Shown here one piece after another: positions 10,015 through 18,263 of a DNA stretch of 64,000 nucleotides. The notes under the pieces are model-generated. The model ran no database searches and was not told the origin of the DNA. It saw only the letters and a list, made by a program, of their open reading frames with translations. The position numbers and the translations under genes were made by a program. Position 1 is the first letter of the stretch. Every line of letters begins with the position of its first letter. The DNA is from Planctomycetota bacterium (GTDB taxonomy: Bacteria; Planctomycetota; UBA8742; UBA2392), in NCBI GenBank assembly GCA_020849795.1, contig JADZFR010000050.1, positions 121,371 to 185,370 of the forward strand, written 5' to 3'.

Positions 10015-11646
10015 ATGGATGCAGAGCACGCATATCTGTTCCGGCATGCACTGCTGCGCGACGCGGCATATTCCCTGCAACTGCCCAGTGATCGCGCCCG
10101 GCTGCACGCGCTGGCATTCGCGCTGATCGAGGCCGTTATCGGCGGGCGGCCTCCTGCACTGCCGCCGCTGCGGCAGTTCGACAGCGCCGAGTATGCACCC
10201 CACCCCGCTGACCCATTGGCGATTGAACTTGCCCAGCATGCACGCCTGGCCGGCGACGCTGCACTGCAGCCGGCGACAGTACTGTACCTGCGCCGCGCCG
10301 CAGAACACGCTGAACGCAACTTCTACAACTCCGAGGCGGTATCGACCTGGCGCGAACTGGCGCGTGCGCTTACCAGCATTGAGCGTGCCGCCGCAAATTG
10401 CCGCGCTGCCCGTGTCATGCACCTGTCCGGTGGTTCACTGTCCGCCGAGGGCCTGGTGCAGGAGGCACTGACCGATGTTCTTGCTGAGGGCGACGATGCG
10501 ATGATAGGGCGCACGCTGACGCAGCAGGCAGGCATCGAGCGCGAAACCGGCCGCACCGATGCTGCACGCCAGACCTATGACCGGGCGCTGAGGCACTTGG
10601 GCGCCGGCGATGACCGCCGTGCACTGGCAATTGCCATGGTGAACTCTGCAAGCCTCGACCACATCAGCGGTCGGAGCACACACGCCGAAGAACAACTGAA
10701 CCGTGCCCTCGAGCTGCTTTCGGAGTTGGACCCGGCGGCCAAATGCCGTGCGCTCGTGAATCTCGCCAATGTCTACGGCGCGACCGGCCGCGTCCCGGAG
10801 GCTGAAGAGACCTATCTGCGGGCGCTGGATATGACGGCGCAATTCCGCGACATTCGCACCAGGGCGATTGCAACCGGCAACCTTGCCACTCTCCGCCATG
10901 CCACCGGCCGTTCCGACCTGGCGCGCCAAGACCTGCTCGAAGTCATAACGATGGCGCGTGAGTCAGGCGACCGCAGCACCGAGGCAACGGCACTCTCCAG
11001 CCTCGGCGGCATCGCAAAGGACCAGGCAGACTTTGCAGCCGCCGAGCTGTTGTTCGCTCAGGCCGTCGCCATTGTGCGCGAAATCCATGACCGGCGCACA
11101 GAAGGCATACTGACCGGCCAGCTGGCGTCACTGTACCGCCTGACCAACCGCGACGAGCTATCGTTGACGACATTCGAGCGGGCGCTCGCGTTACACCGCA
11201 AGGTAGGAAATCGGCCATGGATCGGCAGGGAACTCGGGAACCTGGGCAACCTGTACTGGCAGATGGGGAGGCTTGACGACGCCGAGCAATCACTGCATGA
11301 GGCGCTGGCCGTCCTGCGCGAAGTCGGCAGTGTTTCACCGCAGGCATCGACGCTAGGGAACCTTGCGGCACTCAGTCACGCGCGCGGACGCCTGAAAGTC
11401 GCGCGCGAACAGTTTGAACAGGCGATCACCCTGGGTGAGCGTGTGCAGGACCGGGGGCTCGCAGCCCTGCACCGATGCCAGCTTGCGCTGGTGTTGATGG
11501 AGGCGGGGAATCGCGCCGAGGCAGAGAAACTGTGGCGCACGGGCATGACGGCCTTTGCAGACTTGCCCGGTGACACTCGTCGGCAAACGGCGCTGAGCCA
11601 CATGCACGAAATCTGTGAACGCCTGGGCGAGCCCCCAATGCCTTGA
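10015..11646 (+). CDS. Tetratricopeptide-repeat protein resembling the C-terminal half of AAA/LuxR-type regulators
   Basis: A 543-residue protein. The ATG at 10015 follows GGAG by 6 bases; an open frame upstream overlaps eno and is not coding. The N-terminus (YLFRHALLRDAAYSLQLPSDRARLH) looks like the segment just after the ATPase module in MalT/AfsR or adenylate-cyclase-type regulators. The rest is about ten TPR units (for example LVNLANVYGATGRVPEAEETY, LGNLGNLYWQMGRLDDAEQSL). No P-loop, kinase or HTH domain is present, so it is either a trimmed regulator or a stand-alone scaffold. Adjacent to eno and a small DUF6899-like gene. Confidence 0.78.
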   Translation: MDAEHAYLFRHALLRDAAYSLQLPSDRARLHALAFALIEAVIGGRPPALPPLRQFDSAEYAPHPADPLAIELAQHARLAGDAALQPATVLYLRRAAEHAERNFYNSEAVSTWRELARALTSIERAAANCRAARVMHLSGGSLSAEGLVQEALTDVLAEGDDAMIGRTLTQQAGIERETGRTDAARQTYDRALRHLGAGDDRRALAIAMVNSASLDHISGRSTHAEEQLNRALELLSELDPAAKCRALVNLANVYGATGRVPEAEETYLRALDMTAQFRDIRTRAIATGNLATLRHATGRSDLARQDLLEVITMARESGDRSTEATALSSLGGIAKDQADFAAAELLFAQAVAIVREIHDRRTEGILTGQLASLYRLTNRDELSLTTFERALALHRKVGNRPWIGRELGNLGNLYWQMGRLDDAEQSLHEALAVLREVGSVSPQASTLGNLAALSHARGRLKVAREQFEQAITLGERVQDRGLAALHRCQLALVLMEAGNRAEAEKLWRTGMTAFADLPGDTRRQTALSHMHEICERLGEPPMP

Positions 11647-11678
11647 CTGCATCAACATCGAACCCCCGAAAGGATTCT

Positions 11679-11942
11679 ATGCCCTATATCACGCCCGCAA
11701 AACGCATACCGCTTGACCCGGTAATCAACCAGCTTGCCGCCCTGCTGCCGGATAAGGATTTCGCAGGCACGTTCAACTATGTCATCTCGCGGCTGGCAGC
11801 GGCAGCATTAGCCGGCAAGACCAGTTACGCCCGCATCAACGAGATCATCGGTGCGCTGGAGTGCGCCAAACTTGAACTTTACCGGCGCATAGCCTCTCCA
11901 TACGAGGACGCCAAAGCCGGGCAGAACGGCGACGTGTATTGA
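11679..11942 (+). CDS. Small conserved protein, DUF6899-like
   Basis: An 87-residue protein. The ATG at 11679 is preceded by AAAGGA 5 bases upstream and gives the characteristic MPYITPAKR start. The pattern MPYI.P..R, FNYVISRLAAA, INEIIGALECAKLELYRR and a C-terminal ENGDVY-like end (QNGDVY) matches, from memory, a small widespread family I believe is DUF6899, also found in phages. Function unknown; helical and soluble. Its position between a TPR protein and a kinase gives no firm hint. Confidence 0.75.
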   Translation: MPYITPAKRIPLDPVINQLAALLPDKDFAGTFNYVISRLAAAALAGKTSYARINEIIGALECAKLELYRRIASPYEDAKAGQNGDVY

Positions 11943-12093
11943 TGTCGCGGCGGCCTCCGGAATCCCCTCGAACGCACATTGCAACGCGTGTGCGAATTGA
12001 AGCCTAAAGCACTGCTCAAGTAGTGGCCGGTTGGCGGTTTATGTGGGATACTGGTTGGCGGAGGATCGCACCTCCGGCAGCCGGAGCAACCCC

Positions 12094-13470
12094 GTGGACG
12101 ACTTTTCCCTTCGAGGCTTCAGCTTCAGCAGTTCCGCAACCTATTCGATTGTGGAAGAGCTTGGCCGTGGCGGCATGGGCATCGTCTATCTGGTCGAGAA
12201 GAACTGCGGCGGTGTTCTCGACTACGTCGTGTTCAAGGCATTGAAGTCCCTCGATGACGAGCAGGAAGCACGCCTGCGCAACGAAGCGAACATCGCGACG
12301 TTTCTGCGACACGAAAACATCGTCAAGACGTACGGGCTGGAAAGCGTGAAGCTGTCCGACATGCCCGAAGAGTTCCGCAAGGGCTATGAAGTCAAAAGTC
12401 TGCCCAAGCAAACCAGCGACCTGCAACTGCCGAGCTTTCACTTGCGGCGCATCGCTGACCCGCGCAAGGGCGGCAAGCGCACACCCGGCTTTGCCCCAGC
12501 CCGCATGCCGCACCCAAAGGCGACTCGCACGATTGACGCCGGGCCCGTCGTCACGTTCATGAGCATGGACTATGTCGACGGCGTCGACATGGCCATGTTG
12601 ATGCGACATCACTTCAAGCTGCACCTGATGCTGCCGATCCCGATTGCGATGTTCATCATCAGCCGCATCGCGCGCGCGCTGGCCTATGCGCACCAGTGGA
12701 TCGTCCACAAAGACGTCACGCCCGGCAACATCCTGATCAGCACCGAAGGTGTGGCCAAACTCGCCGACTTCGGCATTGCTGCGCCGCTGTCGGCTGCCGG
12801 CGAGGAGTTTGCGGGCAAAGTGCATTTCATGGCGCCCGAGCAACTGGCGCGTGAACGGGTCGATGGTCGCGCCGATATCTTCAGCCTTGGCGTAGTGGCC
12901 TATGAACTGCTGACGGGCATCAACCTGTTCAAGCCGCTGACGCGCGGCACCTGGGACGAAAACGTGCGCTGGGTGAAATCGGCGCAGGCGCGCCCCGTCA
13001 TTCCTCCGCACGAGTTGTGCAACGACGTGCCGGAAAAGCTGTCGGCCATCGTGATGAAAATGCTTGAGTACAACGTCGACAAGCGCTGGCAGCGCATGAT
13101 CGAGGTATTGATGGAGCTGGAGAAGCGCCACCTGTACGCCCAGGGCTTCGGGCCCACGAACAACTCAATGGCCAGCTACCTTCACATCTTCGAGAGTGAC
13201 TTTCTTGAAGCCAACCAGGACGACCTGCGCCAACTCACGTTCCTGCGCAACCAGGAAGGCAAAGTCGCATTGCAGCGCCGCATCAGCCGAGAGATGTTCA
13301 GCGAAAAAGGCCTTGAGCTGGTGCGCGAACGCAAGCGCAGCCCGATCTACAACGTGCTTGCCCGCCAGGAGTCCGGCAGCAAGAACAACCCCACGCCGCA
13401 CAACAACTATCCCAAGGGCCCGGCCAGCATGGCCGGCGGCAGCGTCATCATCGAGAACACCAAGCATTGA
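12094..13470 (+). CDS. Hanks-type Ser/Thr protein kinase with an N-lobe insertion
   Basis: A 458-residue cytosolic kinase. I prefer the GTG at 12094, preceded by GGAG at a good distance; the frame also allows a TTG at 12031. Landmarks: glycine loop GRGGMGIV (24-31), ATP-anchoring Lys in VVFKALK (48), Glu in the helix around 64, catalytic loop HKDVTPGN (205-212), ADFG (224-227), and a shortened activation segment ending HFMAPEQL. HKD and TPGN replace the usual HRD and KPxN, but the catalytic Asp and Asn are kept. About 65 extra residues (88-150, basic and Pro-rich) sit between strands of the N-lobe. The C-terminal 110 residues are helical, with no membrane segment. Confidence 0.85.
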   Translation: MDDFSLRGFSFSSSATYSIVEELGRGGMGIVYLVEKNCGGVLDYVVFKALKSLDDEQEARLRNEANIATFLRHENIVKTYGLESVKLSDMPEEFRKGYEVKSLPKQTSDLQLPSFHLRRIADPRKGGKRTPGFAPARMPHPKATRTIDAGPVVTFMSMDYVDGVDMAMLMRHHFKLHLMLPIPIAMFIISRIARALAYAHQWIVHKDVTPGNILISTEGVAKLADFGIAAPLSAAGEEFAGKVHFMAPEQLARERVDGRADIFSLGVVAYELLTGINLFKPLTRGTWDENVRWVKSAQARPVIPPHELCNDVPEKLSAIVMKMLEYNVDKRWQRMIEVLMELEKRHLYAQGFGPTNNSMASYLHIFESDFLEANQDDLRQLTFLRNQEGKVALQRRISREMFSEKGLELVRERKRSPIYNVLARQESGSKNNPTPHNNYPKGPASMAGGSVIIENTKH

Positions 13471-13509
13471 GCGACGCGCAGTCGCGGGACACACAACCGT
13501 GACGTCGGA

Positions 13510-13555
13510 CGCAATTCGAATTCTGAAATCCGGAATCCACAATCGCGTGCCGATA
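13510..13555. repeat. Tract of degenerate AAATCC/GAATCC words
   Basis: The stretch contains ATTCGAATTC, GAAATCCGGAATCC and related words in tandem, with short self-complementary cores (GAATTC, TCCGGA). It resembles the word-based intergenic tracts elsewhere in the window but has only one arm. Confidence 0.35.
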
Positions 13556-13557
13556 TG

Positions 13558-13569
13558 TAGTCTCGCGGC
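13558..13569 (+). promoter_or_regulatory. -10-like element placed for leaderless transcription
   Basis: TAGTCT (13558-13563) ends exactly 6 bases before the ATG at 13570. No Shine-Dalgarno sequence lies upstream. Confidence 0.45.
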
Positions 13570-13860
13570 ATGAGCGCATGGACCACTGAAGAACGCGACG
13601 ACATCGTGAAACGCCTGCAACAAAAGGGCGTGAGCCGACCCTGCCCGCGTTGCGGCAGCGACCAGTTCAACCTTGTAGACGGGTTTGCGGTGTTCGGCCT
13701 TGTCGACCGCCTCGAAGACGAGGGCGTACGCCACCTGATGCCAAGCGTATGCGTCGCATGCTCGCGCTGCGGCTTCCTGACGTTTCACGCCCTGGGTGCG
13801 CTGGGACTGCTGAACAAGGACCAGCCGCTGCCGCCCGGGGACGCCGAAACGCCCGAGTAG
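13570..13860 (+). CDS. Small zinc-ribbon protein
   Basis: A 96-residue soluble protein with two CxxC knuckles, CPRCG (residues 25-29) and CSRCG (71-75), about 40 residues apart, followed by FLTFHALGALGL. This is the layout of a four-cysteine zinc ribbon. The first part is a short charged helix. It could bind nucleic acid or a protein partner; no family name is certain. The start is supported by the TAGTCT element 6 bases upstream. It converges with the beta-barrel gene, leaving a 12-base gap. Confidence 0.75.
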   Translation: MSAWTTEERDDIVKRLQQKGVSRPCPRCGSDQFNLVDGFAVFGLVDRLEDEGVRHLMPSVCVACSRCGFLTFHALGALGLLNKDQPLPPGDAETPE

Positions 13861-13872
13861 CATCGCACGCTT

Positions 13873-14784
13873 CTACCGGAACTTCACACCGATGCTGAAC
13901 TGGAAGTGGTAGATGTCGTTGAACTCGTCGGTCGGCAGGTAGAGCTGCACCCCGGCTTCAAAGAACAGGCCGTAGACGTCACTGATCTCGAAGTCGGCGC
14001 TGCGCACCGTGACCTCAAGCCCGTTGGTCAGGCCGCCCGCGCCGCGAAACCCGACGTTGTTGAAGGGCCGCCACAGCGTGAACAGGATGAAGCGAAAGTC
14101 AGGGTCCAGGAAAAAGAACTCGAACCCGATGCCGGTGGCTGCGCCCGAGATGTAGCCCTGTTCCCAGTCGACTCGTTCGCGGTCTTTGATCTTGCTGAGT
14201 GTCCCGAGCTGGTTGTCGCGATACACGGTGTCATTGGCGCGAATCTCGTGGCGTCGAAACACGGCCAGTGTGTCGAACTTGGCGACGAACCACAACCAGC
14301 GCCAGCGCAGCGCGACCTCAAGCTCGCCCCGCATGCTCAGCTTCTCGACGTCGTTGGCGCCGCGGTAGTTGCGCGAAAACGGCAGGTCTTCCAGCTCGTG
14401 CGTGTTGTGATAGCTGGCGTTCAGTACGCCCATTCCGACGTCCAGGCGCGGCAGAATCGAAAGGCGCCACTCGGGTGAAAACTTGTACTCAATGTGCGCG
14501 CGCGCACCCACCCCGACAAAATCAAAGCTGTACAGCCAGCTCGTCGCCAGCGACTGGTCGAGCCCGCGAATGTCACTGATGTTGTAACTGCGTGCTGTGT
14601 AGAAGACGTTCCAGGCCACGCCCCATTCTTTCAGGCCTACCTGTTGAAACTTCTCGGTCTCGCTTGGGTGAAGCGTCCGCGGCGGTTTGCGCTTGATGTC
14701 GAACTCGGCGGGGCTGGCGCCATCCTGCGCACACAGCGGCAGGCTTGCCGCCAGCAGGCAGAGAATCAGGGATGTACGCAGCAT
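13873..14784 (-). CDS. Putative outer-membrane beta-barrel protein
   Basis: A 303-residue exported protein. The ATG at 14784 gives a clean signal peptide (MLRTSLILCLLAASLPLCAQ) with AGAGG upstream; the frame stays open further upstream but that part lacks export features. The mature part is rich in alternating amphipathic strands with aromatic ends (ARAHIEYKFSPEWRLSILPRL, LEVALRWRWLWFVAKFDTL, IGFEFFFLDPDFRFILFTLW) and ends in FQFSIGVKFR. The terminal aromatic or Arg residue after a strand is typical of barrels inserted in an outer membrane. Substrate and partners are unknown. It lies downstream of the pentahaem cytochrome gene on the same strand (113-base gap). Confidence 0.72.
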   Translation of the reverse strand: MLRTSLILCLLAASLPLCAQDGASPAEFDIKRKPPRTLHPSETEKFQQVGLKEWGVAWNVFYTARSYNISDIRGLDQSLATSWLYSFDFVGVGARAHIEYKFSPEWRLSILPRLDVGMGVLNASYHNTHELEDLPFSRNYRGANDVEKLSMRGELEVALRWRWLWFVAKFDTLAVFRRHEIRANDTVYRDNQLGTLSKIKDRERVDWEQGYISGAATGIGFEFFFLDPDFRFILFTLWRPFNNVGFRGAGGLTNGLEVTVRSADFEISDVYGLFFEAGVQLYLPTDEFNDIYHFQFSIGVKFR

Positions 14785-14897
14785 CAAGCCTCTCGGTGGC
14801 CGCCAAAGGGTGCGCAGTCTAGGGGTGCGGGGTGGTCGGTCAAGCGAGTGTGAGCAGGACACAGTTAGTGACGACTATTGGCCCGCTGGCCCGGTGC

Positions 14898-17168
14898 CTA
14901 CTTTGACTGCCATGTATGCACGACTGTATCCAGAGGGGACCCGCCGACTGCCTGCGTCTCGGGGTTGATGCCGTGCCCCCGGATCAAGCCCGGCGCACCG
15001 CGCCGCAGGATCAGCTTGACTTCAGCCGACTGGGCGCCCGGCAGGTCAAACGTGTATACCCGCGGCTCATCCGGCTTCAGGCGCGTGTCTTCACGCTGCG
15101 CTTCGCGCCAGTACGGGCTGCTCCAGTCATCGCCGAAACGGCGGCCGATCAGCGTGCCCGTGGTCGCACTTGCGGCGGCACTCACGCGCTCGTCGGCGGG
15201 CAAGCCGTTGTCCGGCGTCAGCGCTTTACCGTCAGCGCGCCCGTGCAGGGAAAGCACATAGCGCTTCAAGCCGTGGCCGGTAGGTATCGCGTGGCCCGCG
15301 CCCACATTGGTCAGCGTCACACGAATCCGCATGCCGTCAGCGACGGGCACTTGTTCGACCTGCATCGACACACCGCTGCGCAGCAGGTCGATATCTTCGG
15401 TGCCGTTAAAGCTGTGTTTGTGGGCCTCATTCAGCGGGCGGTACCGCGTGCTGAATCGCGCGATGGCCACACCATCGTTCTGGATTTCGGCACCGCTCAA
15501 ATCCCCGCCTACGTTCGCGGGTACCGGTATGCCGTTGGGCCCTGCGATCATCGCAACCTTGCCCGCGGCGTACTGCGGCATGTGGCAGTCCTGGCACTGC
15601 TTCAGGGTGCCGGGCTGTGCGTACTTGCTGGTTTGCCATTCGCTGTACGTGCTCTGCACGTGCTGCCCGCCGTGGGTGTTCTGGTGGCAGGAGGCACACA
15701 GCAGTCCCATGCTGAACAAAGGGTTGTAGGCCGCGCCCATGTACAGGAAAGAAACATCCGGCAGTGGCCCGAACACGCGCTTGATACTACCGGGCACGCG
15801 CGGGTCTTCTGGGTCGGGGCGCAGCAACCGCAACGAGCCGTTGACGCCGTTGGCTTCGACGTTCGGCACGGCTTCAATCTTGTGGCAGAAATCGCAGTGG
15901 TTGCCGTGCAGATGCACGCCGCTCGCATCCAGAAGCGTCTTGCCCTGCAAGTGAAAGTGATCCAGCGAGCTTGCCAGGCTTGGGCTGTGGCATGGGGTGC
16001 AGGTGTCCTCTGTTTCGCCGCGTGCCAGGGCCGCGGGCCTTGCGTCCTTTTCGAATGCGGCCCTCACCCACGAGTTGGTCGCCATGCTCGCGTGCCGCGA
16101 TTCGCGCCAGTGGCTGTGTTCGCGGCGATGGCAATTTCCGCAGCTCAGGTGCGTGTCGGGCGAGTAAGCTGACCCGACCGTGGGTTCCGGCGACATCCAT
16201 GCGTAGTCTCGATGATCCAGCGTGTCGAGGCGACGCAGCGTGATCGTGGCCAGCGCAACTTTCTGTGTATCGCGGCGCGGGCCGATGGCGCGAAACGCGG
16301 TGTCCTGCTCAAGCGTCACGATCCCGTTGTAATAGCCGAGCTTGCCCGCCGTGAGCAATGTCAGCGCTTCGATTCTATTCAGCTCTATTCGAAAGAACCC
16401 GCGGGCGTCCGTGACGGTCTCAATCTTGCCGGCTGCGCGCCGCTTGACCGCAGCGCCGTCGATGCCGTTGCCCGACTCGTCCACCACGCGACCCCACAAC
16501 ACCGCGGGGGCGTCATCGCCGGTCTCAACGGCCGACACTGATGTCGGCACCCGGCCCTCAGGCGGCCTCTCGAGCCACTGGGACTCGAAGTAGGGCGTGT
16601 CGGCTGTCAACTCCTCCCGCGGCTTGAGGTCCACCATCACGGCTTCCCCAAGCTCGATCGGCTTGTCGCCAAACGGCAGCGTGTCGTGATAGTAGCGCAC
16701 ATGAATACGGCGGCGGTCTGCGCTGAAGTCAAACCACGCGCCGCCGCCGTTGCTGACAGCTCTCGACAGGTCAAGACACGACCAGATACTGAACCACTCG
16801 CCGTTGGCTTGGCGGCGCCCTTGCCCCACCGCGTACCATGCGCCGCCCTCGCGCTGGTCGTCGGTGCCCCAGGAAATGTAATGCATGTGGTCGCCGCTGA
16901 TCTGCACGTCGACGCGATAGCGATACTTGCCAAACACGTAGCTGCCCACAAAGTCCGGCTTGGGGCTTTCCTGCGGAAAGCTGTGCCAAGTGGGCGATTG
17001 GCGCCAGGCCTTCAGGTCGCGCGCCCACTTTGCGACTTCCGCGGGCGTGGCGGCGGGGTCATACTGCGAACGATAGCCGGGAACGCGCGGGTCCAGCGCA
17101 AGCACCACAGCCAGCAAGGCCAGTAGCGCGATTACGAATAACCCCTGAACCTTCGGCGACATACGCAT
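14898..17168 (-). CDS. Pentahaem cytochrome c with carboxypeptidase-regulatory-like domain
   Basis: A 756-residue exported or membrane-anchored protein (hydrophobic segment 8-26). The N-terminal 200 residues are unassigned. Residues about 222-290 read as a carboxypeptidase-regulatory-like beta sandwich (LWGRVVDESGNGIDGAAV then DARGFFRIEL). Five haem motifs follow: CGNCH (343), CTPCH (390), CDFCH (425), CASCH (491) and CQDCH (525), with several free His residues for bis-His ligation. The last 200 residues look like a beta-rich substrate or partner domain (MRIRVTLTNVGAGHAIPTGHG is common in c552/c554-type multihaem proteins). AGGA precedes the ATG. Redox substrate unknown. Confidence 0.82.
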   Translation of the reverse strand: MRMSPKVQGLFVIALLALLAVVLALDPRVPGYRSQYDPAATPAEVAKWARDLKAWRQSPTWHSFPQESPKPDFVGSYVFGKYRYRVDVQISGDHMHYISWGTDDQREGGAWYAVGQGRRQANGEWFSIWSCLDLSRAVSNGGGAWFDFSADRRRIHVRYYHDTLPFGDKPIELGEAVMVDLKPREELTADTPYFESQWLERPPEGRVPTSVSAVETGDDAPAVLWGRVVDESGNGIDGAAVKRRAAGKIETVTDARGFFRIELNRIEALTLLTAGKLGYYNGIVTLEQDTAFRAIGPRRDTQKVALATITLRRLDTLDHRDYAWMSPEPTVGSAYSPDTHLSCGNCHRREHSHWRESRHASMATNSWVRAAFEKDARPAALARGETEDTCTPCHSPSLASSLDHFHLQGKTLLDASGVHLHGNHCDFCHKIEAVPNVEANGVNGSLRLLRPDPEDPRVPGSIKRVFGPLPDVSFLYMGAAYNPLFSMGLLCASCHQNTHGGQHVQSTYSEWQTSKYAQPGTLKQCQDCHMPQYAAGKVAMIAGPNGIPVPANVGGDLSGAEIQNDGVAIARFSTRYRPLNEAHKHSFNGTEDIDLLRSGVSMQVEQVPVADGMRIRVTLTNVGAGHAIPTGHGLKRYVLSLHGRADGKALTPDNGLPADERVSAAASATTGTLIGRRFGDDWSSPYWREAQREDTRLKPDEPRVYTFDLPGAQSAEVKLILRRGAPGLIRGHGINPETQAVGGSPLDTVVHTWQSK

Positions 17169-17265
17169 CCTGTGAGAATTTCAGCCCCGTCGTTACAAAC
17201 CACCCGAAGGATTGCAAATGAGCATCGATTCGCAACGACATACCGTCTCACGAAGGAGGCTTTTC

Positions 17266-18261
17266 ATGAATCGTGTGAATCTCGCCGTTTTGTTGGTGTT
17301 GCTGGCTGCGCTGCTTGCCGGCTGCAACCGCACGGACCCGCAAAGCGATGCCAGGCTGAACACCGTGACGACCGAGTTGGCCGAGATCCACCAGCACAAC
17401 CTCGACCTGACCAGCGAAATGGTCAAGCTCAAGGACGAAGTCGCCGTGCTGCGCGCCCGCAATGCAACACTGCAAGCGAGCGGCGAGGTCAAGCCGTCGA
17501 TCGACACGGGCCGGGCTGACGCCCTGCAAGCCGAAATCCTGTCGCTGACGAAGCGTGTCAGCGACCTGGAAAAGCAGCTTGCGGCGCAACCTGCCGTGAC
17601 CACGAGCAAGCCGGCCGAGGCCGAGGCAGCCCCCAAGCCAGTCGAGGACAAGCCCGCAAACGATGCAGGCGCCGCTGACCGCCAGTCTGAGGCACTGTGG
17701 CCGCTGGTGAAGTCGGGCGACAAGAAGGCGATGAATGACCTGACTGAGCTGGCCAACGGCAGCAGCAAGGAGTTCCGCGACAAGGTGATCCAACAGGCCC
17801 GCGACTGGGTGAAAGATGAACCCGAAAGCAAACAGGCGCGCCTGACGCTGGCATCGGTGCTCGTGTCGCGCTTCCAGGACCTGCGCAGCGAACCCATGAA
17901 GCAGGGCGCTTTGGCCGGAGAGATCGTCACCGAAATCGACAAGGCGCTTGCGATCGACCCTGACTACTACGAGGCGCGGCACTTCCTGGCGATTATGAAG
18001 GCGAATTACCCGACGTTCGCGCCGGAGTTCAAGACGGCCAACGTCGACCTCGACAAGGCGTTAGGCATGCAGGCGCAGATGCCGTGGGAAGAGTCCTTCT
18101 GCGAGATCTATGCGGCCTACAGCATGTGGTTCCGCAAACAGGGCAAGCTGGATGACGCTCTGGCCAAGGTCAACGCCGGCCTGGAAAAGTCGTCACAAGA
18201 TGCCGGATTGCTTGCAGAGAAAGAAGCCGTCTTGGCCGCCCAAGCCGCGCAAGGAGACTGA
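17266..18261 (+). CDS. Lipoprotein with coiled coil and TPR-like C-terminus
   Basis: A 331-residue lipoprotein. The ATG at 17266 has a near-perfect AAGGAGG upstream and a signal peptide ending LAALLAGC. After the Cys comes a coiled coil (about 35-105, heptads such as TTELAEIHQHNLDLTSEMVK), then an Ala/Pro/Lys linker. A helical domain follows with a TPR-like IDPDYYEARHFLAIMKANYP and a closing coil. First of three closely spaced plus-strand genes (2 bases, then 99 bases between them) that all encode envelope proteins with charged coils, so a shared complex is plausible. Function unknown. Confidence 0.78.
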   Translation: MNRVNLAVLLVLLAALLAGCNRTDPQSDARLNTVTTELAEIHQHNLDLTSEMVKLKDEVAVLRARNATLQASGEVKPSIDTGRADALQAEILSLTKRVSDLEKQLAAQPAVTTSKPAEAEAAPKPVEDKPANDAGAADRQSEALWPLVKSGDKKAMNDLTELANGSSKEFRDKVIQQARDWVKDEPESKQARLTLASVLVSRFQDLRSEPMKQGALAGEIVTEIDKALAIDPDYYEARHFLAIMKANYPTFAPEFKTANVDLDKALGMQAQMPWEESFCEIYAAYSMWFRKQGKLDDALAKVNAGLEKSSQDAGLLAEKEAVLAAQAAQGD

Positions 18262-18263
18262 GC

